A DNA stretch of 64,000 nucleotides from NCBI RefSeq assembly GCF_001664485.1, contig NZ_CP013630.1, positions 1,801,001 to 1,865,000 of the forward strand. Direction: 5' to 3'. The notes under the pieces were generated by a model that ran no database searches, had not been told where the DNA came from, and was given only the letters and a program-made list of their open reading frames with translations. Within the stretch, counting starts at the first letter, position 1. The number at the start of each line of letters is the position of its first letter. Below are positions 37,386 through 45,960 of this stretch, piece by piece. A program made the position numbers and the translations under genes. Source of the DNA: Rhizobium sp. N324 (GTDB taxonomy: Bacteria > Pseudomonadota > Alphaproteobacteria > Rhizobiales > Rhizobiaceae).

Positions 37386-37448
37386 GTCTCCCGCTGTCAC
37401 GCCGCCGCATCGCGAAATTCGGAAATGCGGCGGTACTGGCCTTGGCCC

Positions 37449-38300
37449 TCAGGCCGAGGCCGTTGCATCGCTCGGAAAATCCGTGGAGAGAGCAAGTTCA
37501 CGCCAGCCGGCAAGCTCCTTTTCGACGCTGGCATGCTGCGCTTCGATCATCGCCACCGTATCGCTGCCGAATGGCATGCGCAGCGGCGGGTTGGCGGAAT
37601 TGACCATCGTCATGATGCCGGCGGCGAGCCTGGCGGGGTTGCCGGGCTGGGCATGATTGGCGTCGGCGGCGAAGGTGCGCATGTTGCCGGCCGGCGTGCC
37701 TTCGTAGTCAGCGATGGAGGCCGGGCTGACCGCGAGCGACGTGTCGGCGAGGAAGTCCGTGCGGAAGAAGCCGGGCTCGACGATTGTCACCTTGATGCCG
37801 AAGGGTTCGAGTTCGGCGGCCATCGATTCCGACAGGCCTTCGACGGCGAATTTCGTCGAGCCGTAGACGCCCCAGCCGGGATAGCCGAAGTAACCGCCGA
37901 TCGAGGAGAAGTTCAGGACATGGCCGGAACGCTGGCGGCGCATATAGGGCAGCACGGCGCGCGTCACCTTCAGGAGGCCGAAGACATTCGTGGCATAGAG
38001 CTTTTCGATCTCTTCGGCCGTGGCTTCCTCGACGGCGCCGAGCAGGCCGTAGCCGGCATTGTTGGCGAGAATGTCGATGCGGCCGAAGCGGGCGATGCCG
38101 GCAGCCGCGGCTTCTTTCGCCTGCGCCTCGTCGGTGACGTCGAGCGCGACGGCCAAGAGGTTCGGATGATCGCCGAACTGCTCGGCCACGGTCTTCGGGT
38201 TGCGGGCGGTGGCAATGACGGCATCGCCTGATGCAAGGGCTTCCTTGGTCATCAGCGCGCCGAAGCCGCGGGATGCACCTGTGATGAACCAGACTTTCAT
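37449..38300 (-). CDS. Short-chain dehydrogenase/reductase
   Basis: This is a classical SDR that would oxidise or reduce an alcohol/ketone with NAD(P). The 283-residue protein starts MKVWFITGASRGFGA; the longer in-frame reading upstream overlaps the control region and is rejected. The TGxxxGxG cofactor site is TGASRGFG, the structural motif is NNAGYG, and the catalytic YGSTK with an upstream serine (NFSSIGG) is intact. It diverges from a LysR gene, with a LysR box between, so it is the likely target of that regulator. Confidence 0.92.
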   Translation of the reverse strand: MKVWFITGASRGFGALMTKEALASGDAVIATARNPKTVAEQFGDHPNLLAVALDVTDEAQAKEAAAAGIARFGRIDILANNAGYGLLGAVEEATAEEIEKLYATNVFGLLKVTRAVLPYMRRQRSGHVLNFSSIGGYFGYPGWGVYGSTKFAVEGLSESMAAELEPFGIKVTIVEPGFFRTDFLADTSLAVSPASIADYEGTPAGNMRTFAADANHAQPGNPARLAAGIMTMVNSANPPLRMPFGSDTVAMIEAQHASVEKELAGWRELALSTDFPSDATASA

Positions 38301-38374
38301 GGTGAATTCCTTTCGAGGTCTATTTGGGTGTCTCGGCGTCGCATCTCTGTGCTGACGGGTCGAATTTGACCGAA

Positions 38375-38395
38375 AATCTGTTGGTGTATAAGATT
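38375..38395. promoter_or_regulatory. Candidate LysR box in the SDR-lysR divergent region
   Basis: AATCT-N11-AGATT is a perfect 5-bp-arm inverted repeat containing the T-N11-A core bound by LysR-type regulators. It lies 36 bp upstream of the lysR start and about 75 bp upstream of the SDR start, the expected geometry for shared control. Confidence 0.6.
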
Positions 38396-38431
38396 TGTTA
38401 TTCTTGAGACTATGATGAGTGTAATTCAGCA

Positions 38432-39319
38432 ATGCGCGCCACCGAGCTTTCCGAACTCGCGGCTTTTGCGGCCGTTGCCCGACATAAGAGCTTCCGCAGG
38501 GCCGGCGAGGAGAGGGGTGTCACCGCCTCAGCGGTCAGCCATGCCGTCCTCAATCTCGAAGACCGGATCGGCATTCGCCTGCTCAACCGCACGACGCGCA
38601 GCGTCTCGCTGACCGAGGCCGGCGAGCTGCTGATCTCGCATCTCGACCCGGCCTTCGGGGAGATGACGGCAGCGCTCGATGCGCTGAACCGCTACCGCGA
38701 CACGCCCTTCGGCAAGGTGAGGATCAACGTGCCGAATTCGATCGGCTCCTTCATCATCGGTCGCATCATCGGCCCGCTGCTGAAAAGCAATCCCAATCTG
38801 CAGCTGGAGATCAACGCGACCGACAGGCTGGTCGATATCGTCGAGGAGGGCTTCGATGCGGGCATCCGCTTCGGCGAGCGTGTCACCGAAGGCATGATCG
38901 CGCTGCGCATCAAGCCGCGCATCCGGCTGATCGTCGTCGGTTCGCCCGCCTATTTCGAGGCCCGTCCGAAGCCGGCGACGCCGCACGAGCTCAAGCGCCA
39001 TCTCTGTATCCAGAACATGTTTCCGTCAGGCGCGCGTTATGCCTGGGAATTCGAGAAGGATGGCCAGACGGTGAGCTTCCAGCCGACCGGACCGTTGTCG
39101 CTCGACGATCACGAACTGATGATGCAGGCAGCCCTCGGCGGCGTCGGCCTTGCCTATATCTGGGAGCCGCGCGTCGAGAAGGCGATCGCCGGCGGAGAGC
39201 TGATCCAGGTGCTCGACGACTGGTGCCAGCCGGAGGAACCGCTCTATCTCTATTATCCGAGCCGACGCCACATGTCGGCGGGCTTCAGGGCGGTCATCGA
39301 TGCGATGAGAGCCGAGTAA
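38432..39319 (+). CDS. LysR-type transcriptional regulator
   Basis: The 295-residue protein has an N-terminal winged helix-turn-helix (about 5-62; ELAAFAAVARHKSFRRAGEE, ASAVSHAVLNLED, RLLNRTTRSVSLTEAG) and a LysR effector domain (about 90-290). It resembles the CrgA/AphB-like subgroup often paired with oxidoreductases. It diverges from the SDR gene and probably controls it and itself through the LysR box. Confidence 0.92.
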   Translation: MRATELSELAAFAAVARHKSFRRAGEERGVTASAVSHAVLNLEDRIGIRLLNRTTRSVSLTEAGELLISHLDPAFGEMTAALDALNRYRDTPFGKVRINVPNSIGSFIIGRIIGPLLKSNPNLQLEINATDRLVDIVEEGFDAGIRFGERVTEGMIALRIKPRIRLIVVGSPAYFEARPKPATPHELKRHLCIQNMFPSGARYAWEFEKDGQTVSFQPTGPLSLDDHELMMQAALGGVGLAYIWEPRVEKAIAGGELIQVLDDWCQPEEPLYLYYPSRRHMSAGFRAVIDAMRAE

Positions 39320-39420
39320 AAAAGGTGAGGATTCGCATCCTTCAGCCTTTTGACTCCCGCACGCGAACTGGCCAAAGATGCTGCCATGGCCACCATGGCC
39401 AGCACCATCGGGAGAGGTTG

Positions 39421-40464
39421 ATGAACGGTCGGATCTTGCCAACTGTCAATCGAAACGCATCAAGGCGGCTCGGCGGTCTGTTGCCGGCATTGGCCGCGCT
39501 GATGCTGCTGGCCCCGGCGGCGGTCGGCAAGGACATTGGACCGCAAAGCCAGGCCTCGCGCGAGCAGGTCGAAAAGCTTGTCGGCCTCTGGAAGGATCAT
39601 TTTGCCGGCGCCGATAGCCTGCAGCAGCGGCGCACAGCCTTCCGGACGCTGATGGAAACGACGCCGGGGCCAACCCGCATCCAGGTCCGGCAGGTCGATG
39701 CCGATGGCGTCGATGCGGAGCTGATGTGGCCGGCCCGTCTCCATCACCCGATCGGTCACAGGGTGATCCTCTATATTCATGGCGGCGGCTTTTCCGGCGG
39801 CTCCATCCGCACGCACAGCCTGCTTGCCGGCTCGCTCGCCAAGGCCGCATCCAGCGACGTGCTGCTGATCGACTATCGGCTGATGCCCGAATATACCTAT
39901 CCCGCCCAGATCAACGACGCGCTGACGGCCTATCGATGGCTTCTCGACAACGGCTATCGCAACGACAACGTTATCATCGCCGGCGACGACGCCGGCGGCA
40001 ATATCGCAATCGAGACGGTGCTGCGGCAGAAGCAGGCGGCAAAGCCATTGCCGGCGGCTGTGATTGCGCTCAGCCCGATCACCGATCTCACCGCGACCGG
40101 CGGATCAATGACATCAAATGCCGATAGCGATCCGCTGGTCGGAAGCGCCTCGATCGAGGTCTTGCGCAAAGCCTATCTCGGCAACCGCTCGCCGACCGAT
40201 CCCCCGGCGTCGCCGCTTTATGCAGATATGACCGGTTTTCCGCCGCTTCTGCTGCAGGTCGGTTCCGGCGAGGTCTTGCTCGACGATACGCTGCGGCTCG
40301 CCGAAAAGGCGCGCCAGGCAGGCGTTGATGTCACCACCGAGATCTGGCCCGGCATGCCGCATCAGTGGCAGTTGTTTCCCTCGCTGCTCGACGATGCCGA
40401 TCGCTCGAGTCAGAATATTGCCGAGTTTGCGATCCGGCATTTTGAGGACAAGCCGGAAGAATAA
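39421..40464 (+). CDS. Exported HSL-type alpha/beta hydrolase with Asp in place of the nucleophile Ser
   Basis: The 347-residue protein belongs to the hormone-sensitive-lipase group: oxyanion motif HGGGFSGG at 120-127, the DYRLMPEY segment, a late acid in the GEVLLDD segment, and His314 in PGMPHQW. A signal-like hydrophobic stretch (17-36) suggests export. The elbow that should read GDSAGG reads GDDAGGN at 188-194, so residue 190 is Asp. It may be inactive, or use an Asp nucleophile. The start follows GGGAGAGG. It is a lone gene, convergent with the AhpD-like gene. Confidence 0.85.
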   Translation: MNGRILPTVNRNASRRLGGLLPALAALMLLAPAAVGKDIGPQSQASREQVEKLVGLWKDHFAGADSLQQRRTAFRTLMETTPGPTRIQVRQVDADGVDAELMWPARLHHPIGHRVILYIHGGGFSGGSIRTHSLLAGSLAKAASSDVLLIDYRLMPEYTYPAQINDALTAYRWLLDNGYRNDNVIIAGDDAGGNIAIETVLRQKQAAKPLPAAVIALSPITDLTATGGSMTSNADSDPLVGSASIEVLRKAYLGNRSPTDPPASPLYADMTGFPPLLLQVGSGEVLLDDTLRLAEKARQAGVDVTTEIWPGMPHQWQLFPSLLDDADRSSQNIAEFAIRHFEDKPEE

Positions 40465-40489
40465 GCCAGCAAGGGTAGGGGCTACTCTC

Positions 40490-41113
40490 TCATTGTGATG
40501 TGCCACGCGCCTGTGACGGCGCCAGAGGCCGTTCGACTTCCCGGCCGACGCTGAGCGCCTTTCTGATATTCGGCTCCAGCCGCTCGATATAGGCGTGATC
40601 GGGTGCGGCACCCAGCGCATCCAGCATTTTCGAGAAGAAACACCGGGCCGCTGCCGCGGCCGTGACGTCGAAGACCTCGGCATCACTCAGCCCGTGTTTC
40701 TTCAGCCCGTCTATATCCTGTTGGGTGACCGACGTCGCATCGCGCGCCACCTTGGCGGCAAAGGCCATGATGGCCCGTTCACCGGCATCAATCGGCGCTT
40801 TCTCCGTCTCGTTGACGACAGCCGTCAGCCCGTCGCTGGTAAAACCCTCGCGCAGCAGCACCGAGCCGTGCGCCAGCATGCAATAGGAGGATTTCAGCTC
40901 CTTGGCGGCGGCCAGCGTCACCAACTCATAGCGCCTGAGGCTCATATGACCGCGAATGCTCGAAAGCAGCGCTGCCCAGTTCTCCATCACCTCCGGCCGG
41001 TGTCCGAAGGCACGGTACATGTTCGGCAGATAACCATAATTCGCTTCGGCCGACGCATACATCGACGTCGTCTTCTCGCTGGCGGATGCATTGGGGGTGT
41101 GAATGAAAGCCAT
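40490..41113 (-). CDS. AhpD-like / carboxymuconolactone decarboxylase family protein
   Basis: The 207-residue all-helical protein is of the peroxidase-related AhpD group. AhpD uses a CxxC redox pair; here the motif is KELKSSYCMLAHG, retaining Cys78, His82 and Glu72 but having Ser where the first cysteine would be. Classical alkylhydroperoxidase chemistry is therefore doubtful. A short conserved N-terminus (NYGYLPNMYRAFGHRPEV) matches uncharacterised relatives. It is a single gene. Confidence 0.85.
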   Translation of the reverse strand: MAFIHTPNASASEKTTSMYASAEANYGYLPNMYRAFGHRPEVMENWAALLSSIRGHMSLRRYELVTLAAAKELKSSYCMLAHGSVLLREGFTSDGLTAVVNETEKAPIDAGERAIMAFAAKVARDATSVTQQDIDGLKKHGLSDAEVFDVTAAAAARCFFSKMLDALGAAPDHAYIERLEPNIRKALSVGREVERPLAPSQARGTSQ

Positions 41114-41176
41114 GGCATGGTCCTCCTCTATAGCGAGAAGGATAGGGTAGATATTGAGGACAGCAATCCTGAAAAA

Positions 41177-42712
41177 TCAGGCGGCGTCGCTGCTCGCAGA
41201 AGCGTGACCGGTTCGCTCGATCGGAAGGGTGACGGTAAATGTCGATCCGCATCCTCTGGCGCTTTTAACCTCTATCGAGCCGTGATGCAGTTCGACGATC
41301 TGCTTCACCAGGTTGAGGCCGATGCCCGTTCCGGCAATTCCGGTCGACGTTCCTGCCCGAAAATAGCGCTGGAACAGCCGGGGCACGTCTTCGGGATCGA
41401 TCCCCACCCCGTCATCGCTGATAGACACTTTGACGTTTCCGGTCTCCTGCCATGCCGTGACGCGAATTTCGGGGGTTCCGGGCGCATATTTGACGGCATT
41501 GGACAGCAGGTTGGTAAAGACCTGCGCCAAACTGCGGGGGTCGGCATCGATGCACTCCGGCAGCCTATCGATATCCAGCACGAAGCTGTGCGTCTTGGCG
41601 ATCGTCGACTGCCGCTCGCAACAGGTTCTTATCAAGGATCTCACGGCGCAGGCGTCGTAGCTTATATCGATCTTGCCGGTGTCGAGACGCCCGGCCGACA
41701 GGATGCTCTCCATGAGATCGACGATCCGGTTCACCGAGGCACGGATCTGATCGACCTTGTCGCTCAAGAATTCGGGCTCGACTGCTCCTTTTTTGCGCAG
41801 CAGCCGTTGGGCGGCAGCGTCGATGATGGCGAGCGGTGTGCGGAATTCATGGGATGCCATTGCGACGAACTGCCGCTGCAGTTCGTTGATGTTGCGCTCC
41901 TGCGCAAGCATTCGCTCGAGTTCCCGGGCCTGGCGCTCGACCTCGGCCGTGCGGCTCTGCACCGCCGTTTCGAGCTGATCGTGATGCCGGCGCAGCTCTT
42001 CCGTCAGCCGCACTGTCTTGGTGACGTCTTCGTGGGTGGCCACGTAGCCACCGTTTTGCATCGGATTGTGGGTGATTTTGATGACGCGGCCGTCGGAGAG
42101 CACGATATTCTGGCTGGCCACTGCACCGCGCGCCGTCGCTTCGAACACCACATCGAAATAGGTCGCGGTGTCGGCCGGACCATTTCCCTCGCGGCTGCGA
42201 TAGGCCAGGATATCGACAAGCGGCGTCCCTGGCTGCGTCAGTGAAAGCGGCAGATTGTACATCCGCGCGTAGGATGGATTGCACAGGATCAAGTTCTTCG
42301 TCGAATCGAACATGCACAGCCCATGCGGCATGTTGCGGAGCGCCGCGTCGAACCGGTGATGTTGTTCGGTGAGACTGTCTTCGACACGGATCAGGGTAGA
42401 GATGTCTTCATAGCTGAGGATCCAGCCTCCCTCTTTCGATGGGGCGCAGGTCAATGAAACCATCCGTCCATCGGACAGCGCAAACTGAGACGTGTGCGGC
42501 CTGCCGGTCGTCGACTGCCGGCATGCGGCTGCGCGGCAATCGGCGGTGCCCGGCAATCCGTCGATAGTCATTCCTCTGCCGATGGCTCCATCCGGCAGCC
42601 CGAGAATATCCAGCGTGCGGGAGTTGAATGCCGTCACCCTATTGGCACGATCAAGGAGAACGATGCCCTGCGGCAGGTTCTCCAGAATGGATTCAAACGA
42701 GTGTGGCATCAT
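41177..42712 (-). CDS. Orphan PAS-PAS hybrid-free sensor histidine kinase
   Basis: The predicted soluble kinase of 511 residues has PAS (about 4-105), a second PAS (about 120-235), a coiled coil, HisKA with MASHEFRTPL (His288), and HATPase_c with N box NLLSNAVKYAP, DDGVGI and GTGIGLNLVK. It has no membrane segments and no receiver domain, and no response regulator gene is adjacent. An in-frame GTG at 42736 could add eight residues; neither start has a strong ribosome site. The signal and partner are unknown. Confidence 0.9.
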   Translation of the reverse strand: MMPHSFESILENLPQGIVLLDRANRVTAFNSRTLDILGLPDGAIGRGMTIDGLPGTADCRAAACRQSTTGRPHTSQFALSDGRMVSLTCAPSKEGGWILSYEDISTLIRVEDSLTEQHHRFDAALRNMPHGLCMFDSTKNLILCNPSYARMYNLPLSLTQPGTPLVDILAYRSREGNGPADTATYFDVVFEATARGAVASQNIVLSDGRVIKITHNPMQNGGYVATHEDVTKTVRLTEELRRHHDQLETAVQSRTAEVERQARELERMLAQERNINELQRQFVAMASHEFRTPLAIIDAAAQRLLRKKGAVEPEFLSDKVDQIRASVNRIVDLMESILSAGRLDTGKIDISYDACAVRSLIRTCCERQSTIAKTHSFVLDIDRLPECIDADPRSLAQVFTNLLSNAVKYAPGTPEIRVTAWQETGNVKVSISDDGVGIDPEDVPRLFQRYFRAGTSTGIAGTGIGLNLVKQIVELHHGSIEVKSARGCGSTFTVTLPIERTGHASASSDAA

Positions 42713-43110
42713 CCGGCCCTGCTTCAGATCTGGCACCTTGCACGTATCCGTAGCATTCGTCAGAAAACGATAAAGTTTCGCTAATGGCTATCGATCGCGC
42801 TTCTTCGGTTGAAGAGAGGGCACCGTCACATCGTTCGGAGCAACCACCGATGGCAGGGACACTCCTCGTCCAGAGGGAAACAGCTTTCATGAACAATCTG
42901 GTTGTCTTGGCCCCGCGGGCTGTTCAGCAGAGGTTGGCCAGCTGTTCGTCCAGAAGGTCGAGACTGTCCTCTTCCACCTCGTTGACATCACTCGGCATCG
43001 GCTCGCCGATCTCATAAAACAAGCCAGGCAATGCCGCGTTCTATCGCAGAAAATGTAGCTCTCGCGTGCCCCAGAATATCGGTGGATGCCCCTTGATCGT
43101 CACCCAAAAT

Positions 43111-43124
43111 TTAGAACGTTCCAA
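43111..43124. promoter_or_regulatory. Upstream operator O2 of the LacI-type repressor
   Basis: TTAGAACGTTCCAA differs by one base from the perfect palindrome at 43218-43231. The two centres are 107 bp apart, close to a whole number of helical turns, which would suit looping by a tetrameric LacI-type repressor. Confidence 0.7.
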
Positions 43125-43208
43125 ATAATTCAGTGCTTCATTGCTGGATGAAAACCCCGCAGGCCCACATAATGCGTCTGATTGAATGGCATCTTCGCAA
43201 ATATTAAC

Positions 43209-43238
43209 TTGACATAATTGGAACGTTCCAAATATTTA
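43209..43238 (+). promoter_or_regulatory. Promoter of the catabolic cluster with embedded operator O1
   Basis: A consensus -35 TTGACA (43209-43214) and a -10-like TATTTA (43233-43238) are 18 bp apart. The spacer contains the perfect 14-bp palindrome TTGGAACGTTCCAA (43218-43231), a typical LacI-family operator with a central CG. A repressor here would block polymerase directly. The lacI-type gene starts 30 bp downstream, so autoregulation is expected. Confidence 0.78.
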
Positions 43239-43267
43239 TCCAGCAGTCGACGTTGCCGGAGAGGGAA

Positions 43268-44341
43268 ATGACAAAGGCGCGGGTAACCGTCATTGATATC
43301 GCGAAGGCCGCCGGCGTCTCCAAGTCGACGGTGTCGTTGGTGCTGCAGGGCTCCTCCCTGGTCAATGAGGGCACGCGCTCCAAGGTCAATGCCGTGATGC
43401 GCGAACTCGGCTACGTCTATAATCGCGGCGCAGCCAATCTTCGCCAGGCGGGCGCCAAATCGCGGATCGTTGGGGTTGTCGTCAACGACCTGACCAACAG
43501 CTTCTTTGCGGAACTGGCGGTCGGCGTCGATATGGTCGTTCAGTCGGCCGGCTTCGTGCAGTTCCTGTCGAACACCGGCGAGAGCATCGACCGGCAGCGT
43601 GAGGTTGTCGCATCGATGCGTGAGCACGGTATTTCCGGCCTCATCGTCTCGCCGGCGCGCGCCACCGATGCCGCGGATTTCAAGCCGCTCGTCGCCGCCG
43701 GGATTCCTGTCGTGGTCGTCGTTCGAAGCCTGCCCGGTGCCAAGGTCTCGTCAATCGTTTCCGACAACCAGGCCGGCATGATGTCGGCGGTCAAGCATCT
43801 GGCCGGGCTCGGCCACAAGCGCATCGCTTTTCTCGGCGGCTTTCCCGACACCGCGGTCTTCGACGACAGGCTTGCCGGCTACCGAAGCGGCGTCGAAGCG
43901 GCCGGGCTCGATTATCACGACGAACTCGTCATAGCGTCGGCGCCGTCGCGGGCCGGCGGGGTCGAGGCGGTCGGAAAGGCCATTGCGCTCGGCCGTCGGC
44001 CGACCGCAGCCGTCTGCTTCAACGATGCCGTAGCCTTCGGTGTTTGCGACGGATTGCGTGCGCGCCGGCTGGAGCCCGGCGTCGATTTCGCCGTGGTGGG
44101 CTTCGACGACGTCATCGAGGCCCAGGCAGCGGTCCCGGCGCTGACGACGGTCTCGGTCGATCCGCAGGGGATCGGGCGCCGCGGCGCGCAGATGCTGCTC
44201 AAGCAGATCAATGCGGGCAAGGCCGAGGCGGAGACGGTGACGACGGCCGTTCGGCTGGTCGTTCGCGAGAGCTGCGGCGCCGGCAAGGCTGCGACGTCGA
44301 GGACCGGCAAGAGCGTAAAATCGAAACAGGACGCCGAGTAA
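43268..44341 (+). CDS. LacI-family transcriptional repressor of the catabolic cluster
   Basis: The 357-residue regulator has an N-terminal LacI helix-turn-helix (VTVIDIAKAAGVSKSTVSLVL, about 6-26), the hinge helix with NRGAANLRQ, and a periplasmic-binding-protein-like sensor domain (about 65-335) that would bind a sugar or related effector. The ATG after GGAGAGGGAA is preferred over an upstream in-frame TTG. Its stop overlaps the CoA-transferase start (TAATG). The matching palindromes upstream make local repression very likely. Confidence 0.93.
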   Translation: MTKARVTVIDIAKAAGVSKSTVSLVLQGSSLVNEGTRSKVNAVMRELGYVYNRGAANLRQAGAKSRIVGVVVNDLTNSFFAELAVGVDMVVQSAGFVQFLSNTGESIDRQREVVASMREHGISGLIVSPARATDAADFKPLVAAGIPVVVVVRSLPGAKVSSIVSDNQAGMMSAVKHLAGLGHKRIAFLGGFPDTAVFDDRLAGYRSGVEAAGLDYHDELVIASAPSRAGGVEAVGKAIALGRRPTAAVCFNDAVAFGVCDGLRARRLEPGVDFAVVGFDDVIEAQAAVPALTTVSVDPQGIGRRGAQMLLKQINAGKAEAETVTTAVRLVVRESCGAGKAATSRTGKSVKSKQDAE

Positions 44342-45960
44342 TGCCCATGAAGAAGCATCTCACCCCAGCCGAAGCGGCCGCGCTCATCCCGGATGGCGCC
44401 GTCGTCACGGTATCGTCCTCGAGCGGTCTCGGTTGCCCGGACCTCATGCTGAAGGCGATCGGCGAGCGTTTCGAGGCGACCGGCCATCCCTGTGATTTGA
44501 CGACCCTTCATCCGATCGCCGCCGGCGACATGAGCGGCATCAAGGGCATCGACCATATTGCCAGGAAGGGTCTGCTCAAGCGCATCGTCGGCGGCTCCTA
44601 TCCATCCGGGCCCTCATCGTCCGAGCCGCCGCTGATCTGGCAGATGATCACCAATAACGAGATCCCGGCCTACAACATTCCCTCCGGCATCCTCTTCGAC
44701 ATCCATCGCGAGGCGGCTGCCAAGCGGCCGGGCGTGCTGACCAAGATCGGCGTCGACACATTCGTCGATCCCCGCCGGCAGGGCTGCGCGATGAACGAGC
44801 TGGCTTCGCAACAGCAGGTGGTCAAGCGCGTCAGCTTCGAGGGTGACGACTGGCTGTTCTTCCCCTCGATCGTCCCTCAGGTCGCCATCATCCGCGCCAC
44901 CACCGCCGATGAGCGCGGCAACCTGACCTACGAACATGAGGGCGCCTATCTCGGCGGTCTCGATCAGGCGCTCGCCGCCCGCAACAATGGCGGCATCGTC
45001 ATCGCCCAGGTCAAGCGGATCACCAAGGAAGGCTCGCTGAAACCGCATGATGTCCGGGTGCCGGGAATGCTGGTCGACTATATCGTCGTCGACCCCGATC
45101 AAAAGCAGACAACGCAGACGGGGTATGATCCGGCGATTTCGGGTGAGATCTTCCGCCCGCTCGACGGCTTCCACGTTCCGGAGTTCAATGTTCAGAAGGT
45201 GATCGCGCGCCGTGTCGCGCAGGAGCTGCAGGCGGGAAGCTGCGTCAATCTCGGCTTCGGCATTTCGGCCAACGTGCCGCGCATTCTGCTGGAGGAGGGG
45301 CTCCACGGCGCCGTCACCTGGGTCATCGAGCAAGGCGCGGTCGGCGGCGTGCCGCTGCTCGATTTCGCCTTCGGCTGCGCGTCCAACGCGGACGCCTTCA
45401 TGCCGTCCCCCTATCAGTTCACCTATTTCCAGGGCGCGGGTTTCGATGCATCGCTGCTGTCTTTCCTTGAAATCGGCCGGGACGGCTCGGTCAATGTTTC
45501 AAAACTTTCCTTCCGGCCGCATGTGACGGCTGGCGCCGGCGGCTTCGTCGACATCACCGCGCGGGCAAAGAAGATCGTCTTCTCCGGCATGTTCAACGCC
45601 GGCGCAAAGCTTTCGATCGCCGATGGGGCGCTCCTCATCGAAAAAGAAGGCAAGCTGAAGAAGCTGGTGAACGAGGTCGAACACGTCACCTTCAGCGGCA
45701 GGCGGGCGATCGAGCAGGGCCAGGACATCACCTATGTCACCGAGCGGTGCGTGATGAAGCTGACCCCCGATGGCATCGTGCTGACCGAGATCGCGCCCGG
45801 CGTCGATCTTCAGTCCCACATATTGGACCAGTCGGAATTTCCGCTGATCGTCGCGCCGGACTTGAAGGTCATGGATGCGGCACTCTTCGGCGAGGCGAAC
45901 ATCGGCCTGTCGCTTCCGACAAAAAGCGCGCCGACATTGGAGGGCACCTTCCATGGTTAG
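44341..45960 (+). CDS. Acyl-CoA:acetate/propionate CoA-transferase (YdiF/Pct type)
   Basis: The enzyme would move CoA between an acyl-CoA and a free carboxylic acid. The 539-residue protein fuses the alpha and beta halves of a class I CoA-transferase. The predicted catalytic Glu330 lies in VIEQGAVGGVP, typical for the YdiF/propionate CoA-transferase group. The N-terminal half has HLTPAEAAALIPDGAVVTV and SYPSGPSSSEPP. It starts within the lacI stop and overlaps the next gene by 8 bp. The physiological acyl group is unknown. Confidence 0.9.
   Translation: MPMKKHLTPAEAAALIPDGAVVTVSSSSGLGCPDLMLKAIGERFEATGHPCDLTTLHPIAAGDMSGIKGIDHIARKGLLKRIVGGSYPSGPSSSEPPLIWQMITNNEIPAYNIPSGILFDIHREAAAKRPGVLTKIGVDTFVDPRRQGCAMNELASQQQVVKRVSFEGDDWLFFPSIVPQVAIIRATTADERGNLTYEHEGAYLGGLDQALAARNNGGIVIAQVKRITKEGSLKPHDVRVPGMLVDYIVVDPDQKQTTQTGYDPAISGEIFRPLDGFHVPEFNVQKVIARRVAQELQAGSCVNLGFGISANVPRILLEEGLHGAVTWVIEQGAVGGVPLLDFAFGCASNADAFMPSPYQFTYFQGAGFDASLLSFLEIGRDGSVNVSKLSFRPHVTAGAGGFVDITARAKKIVFSGMFNAGAKLSIADGALLIEKEGKLKKLVNEVEHVTFSGRRAIEQGQDITYVTERCVMKLTPDGIVLTEIAPGVDLQSHILDQSEFPLIVAPDLKVMDAALFGEANIGLSLPTKSAPTLEGTFHG

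Larger units (their letters stand above)
42713..43267. other. 555-bp stretch without a clear gene; contains the cluster's control region
   Basis: The right half holds the promoter and two operators of the LacI regulator (separate entries). The left half shows no convincing gene. One short - strand frame (42924-43031, TTG start, 35 residues, acidic) has protein-like composition but a weak ribosome site. It is reported as an observation, not as a gene. Confidence 0.5.

Noticed and set aside
42784..43017. 77-codon + strand frame in the gap before the LacI region
   Set aside because: Ser/Arg-rich composition, no ribosome site, no conserved feature.
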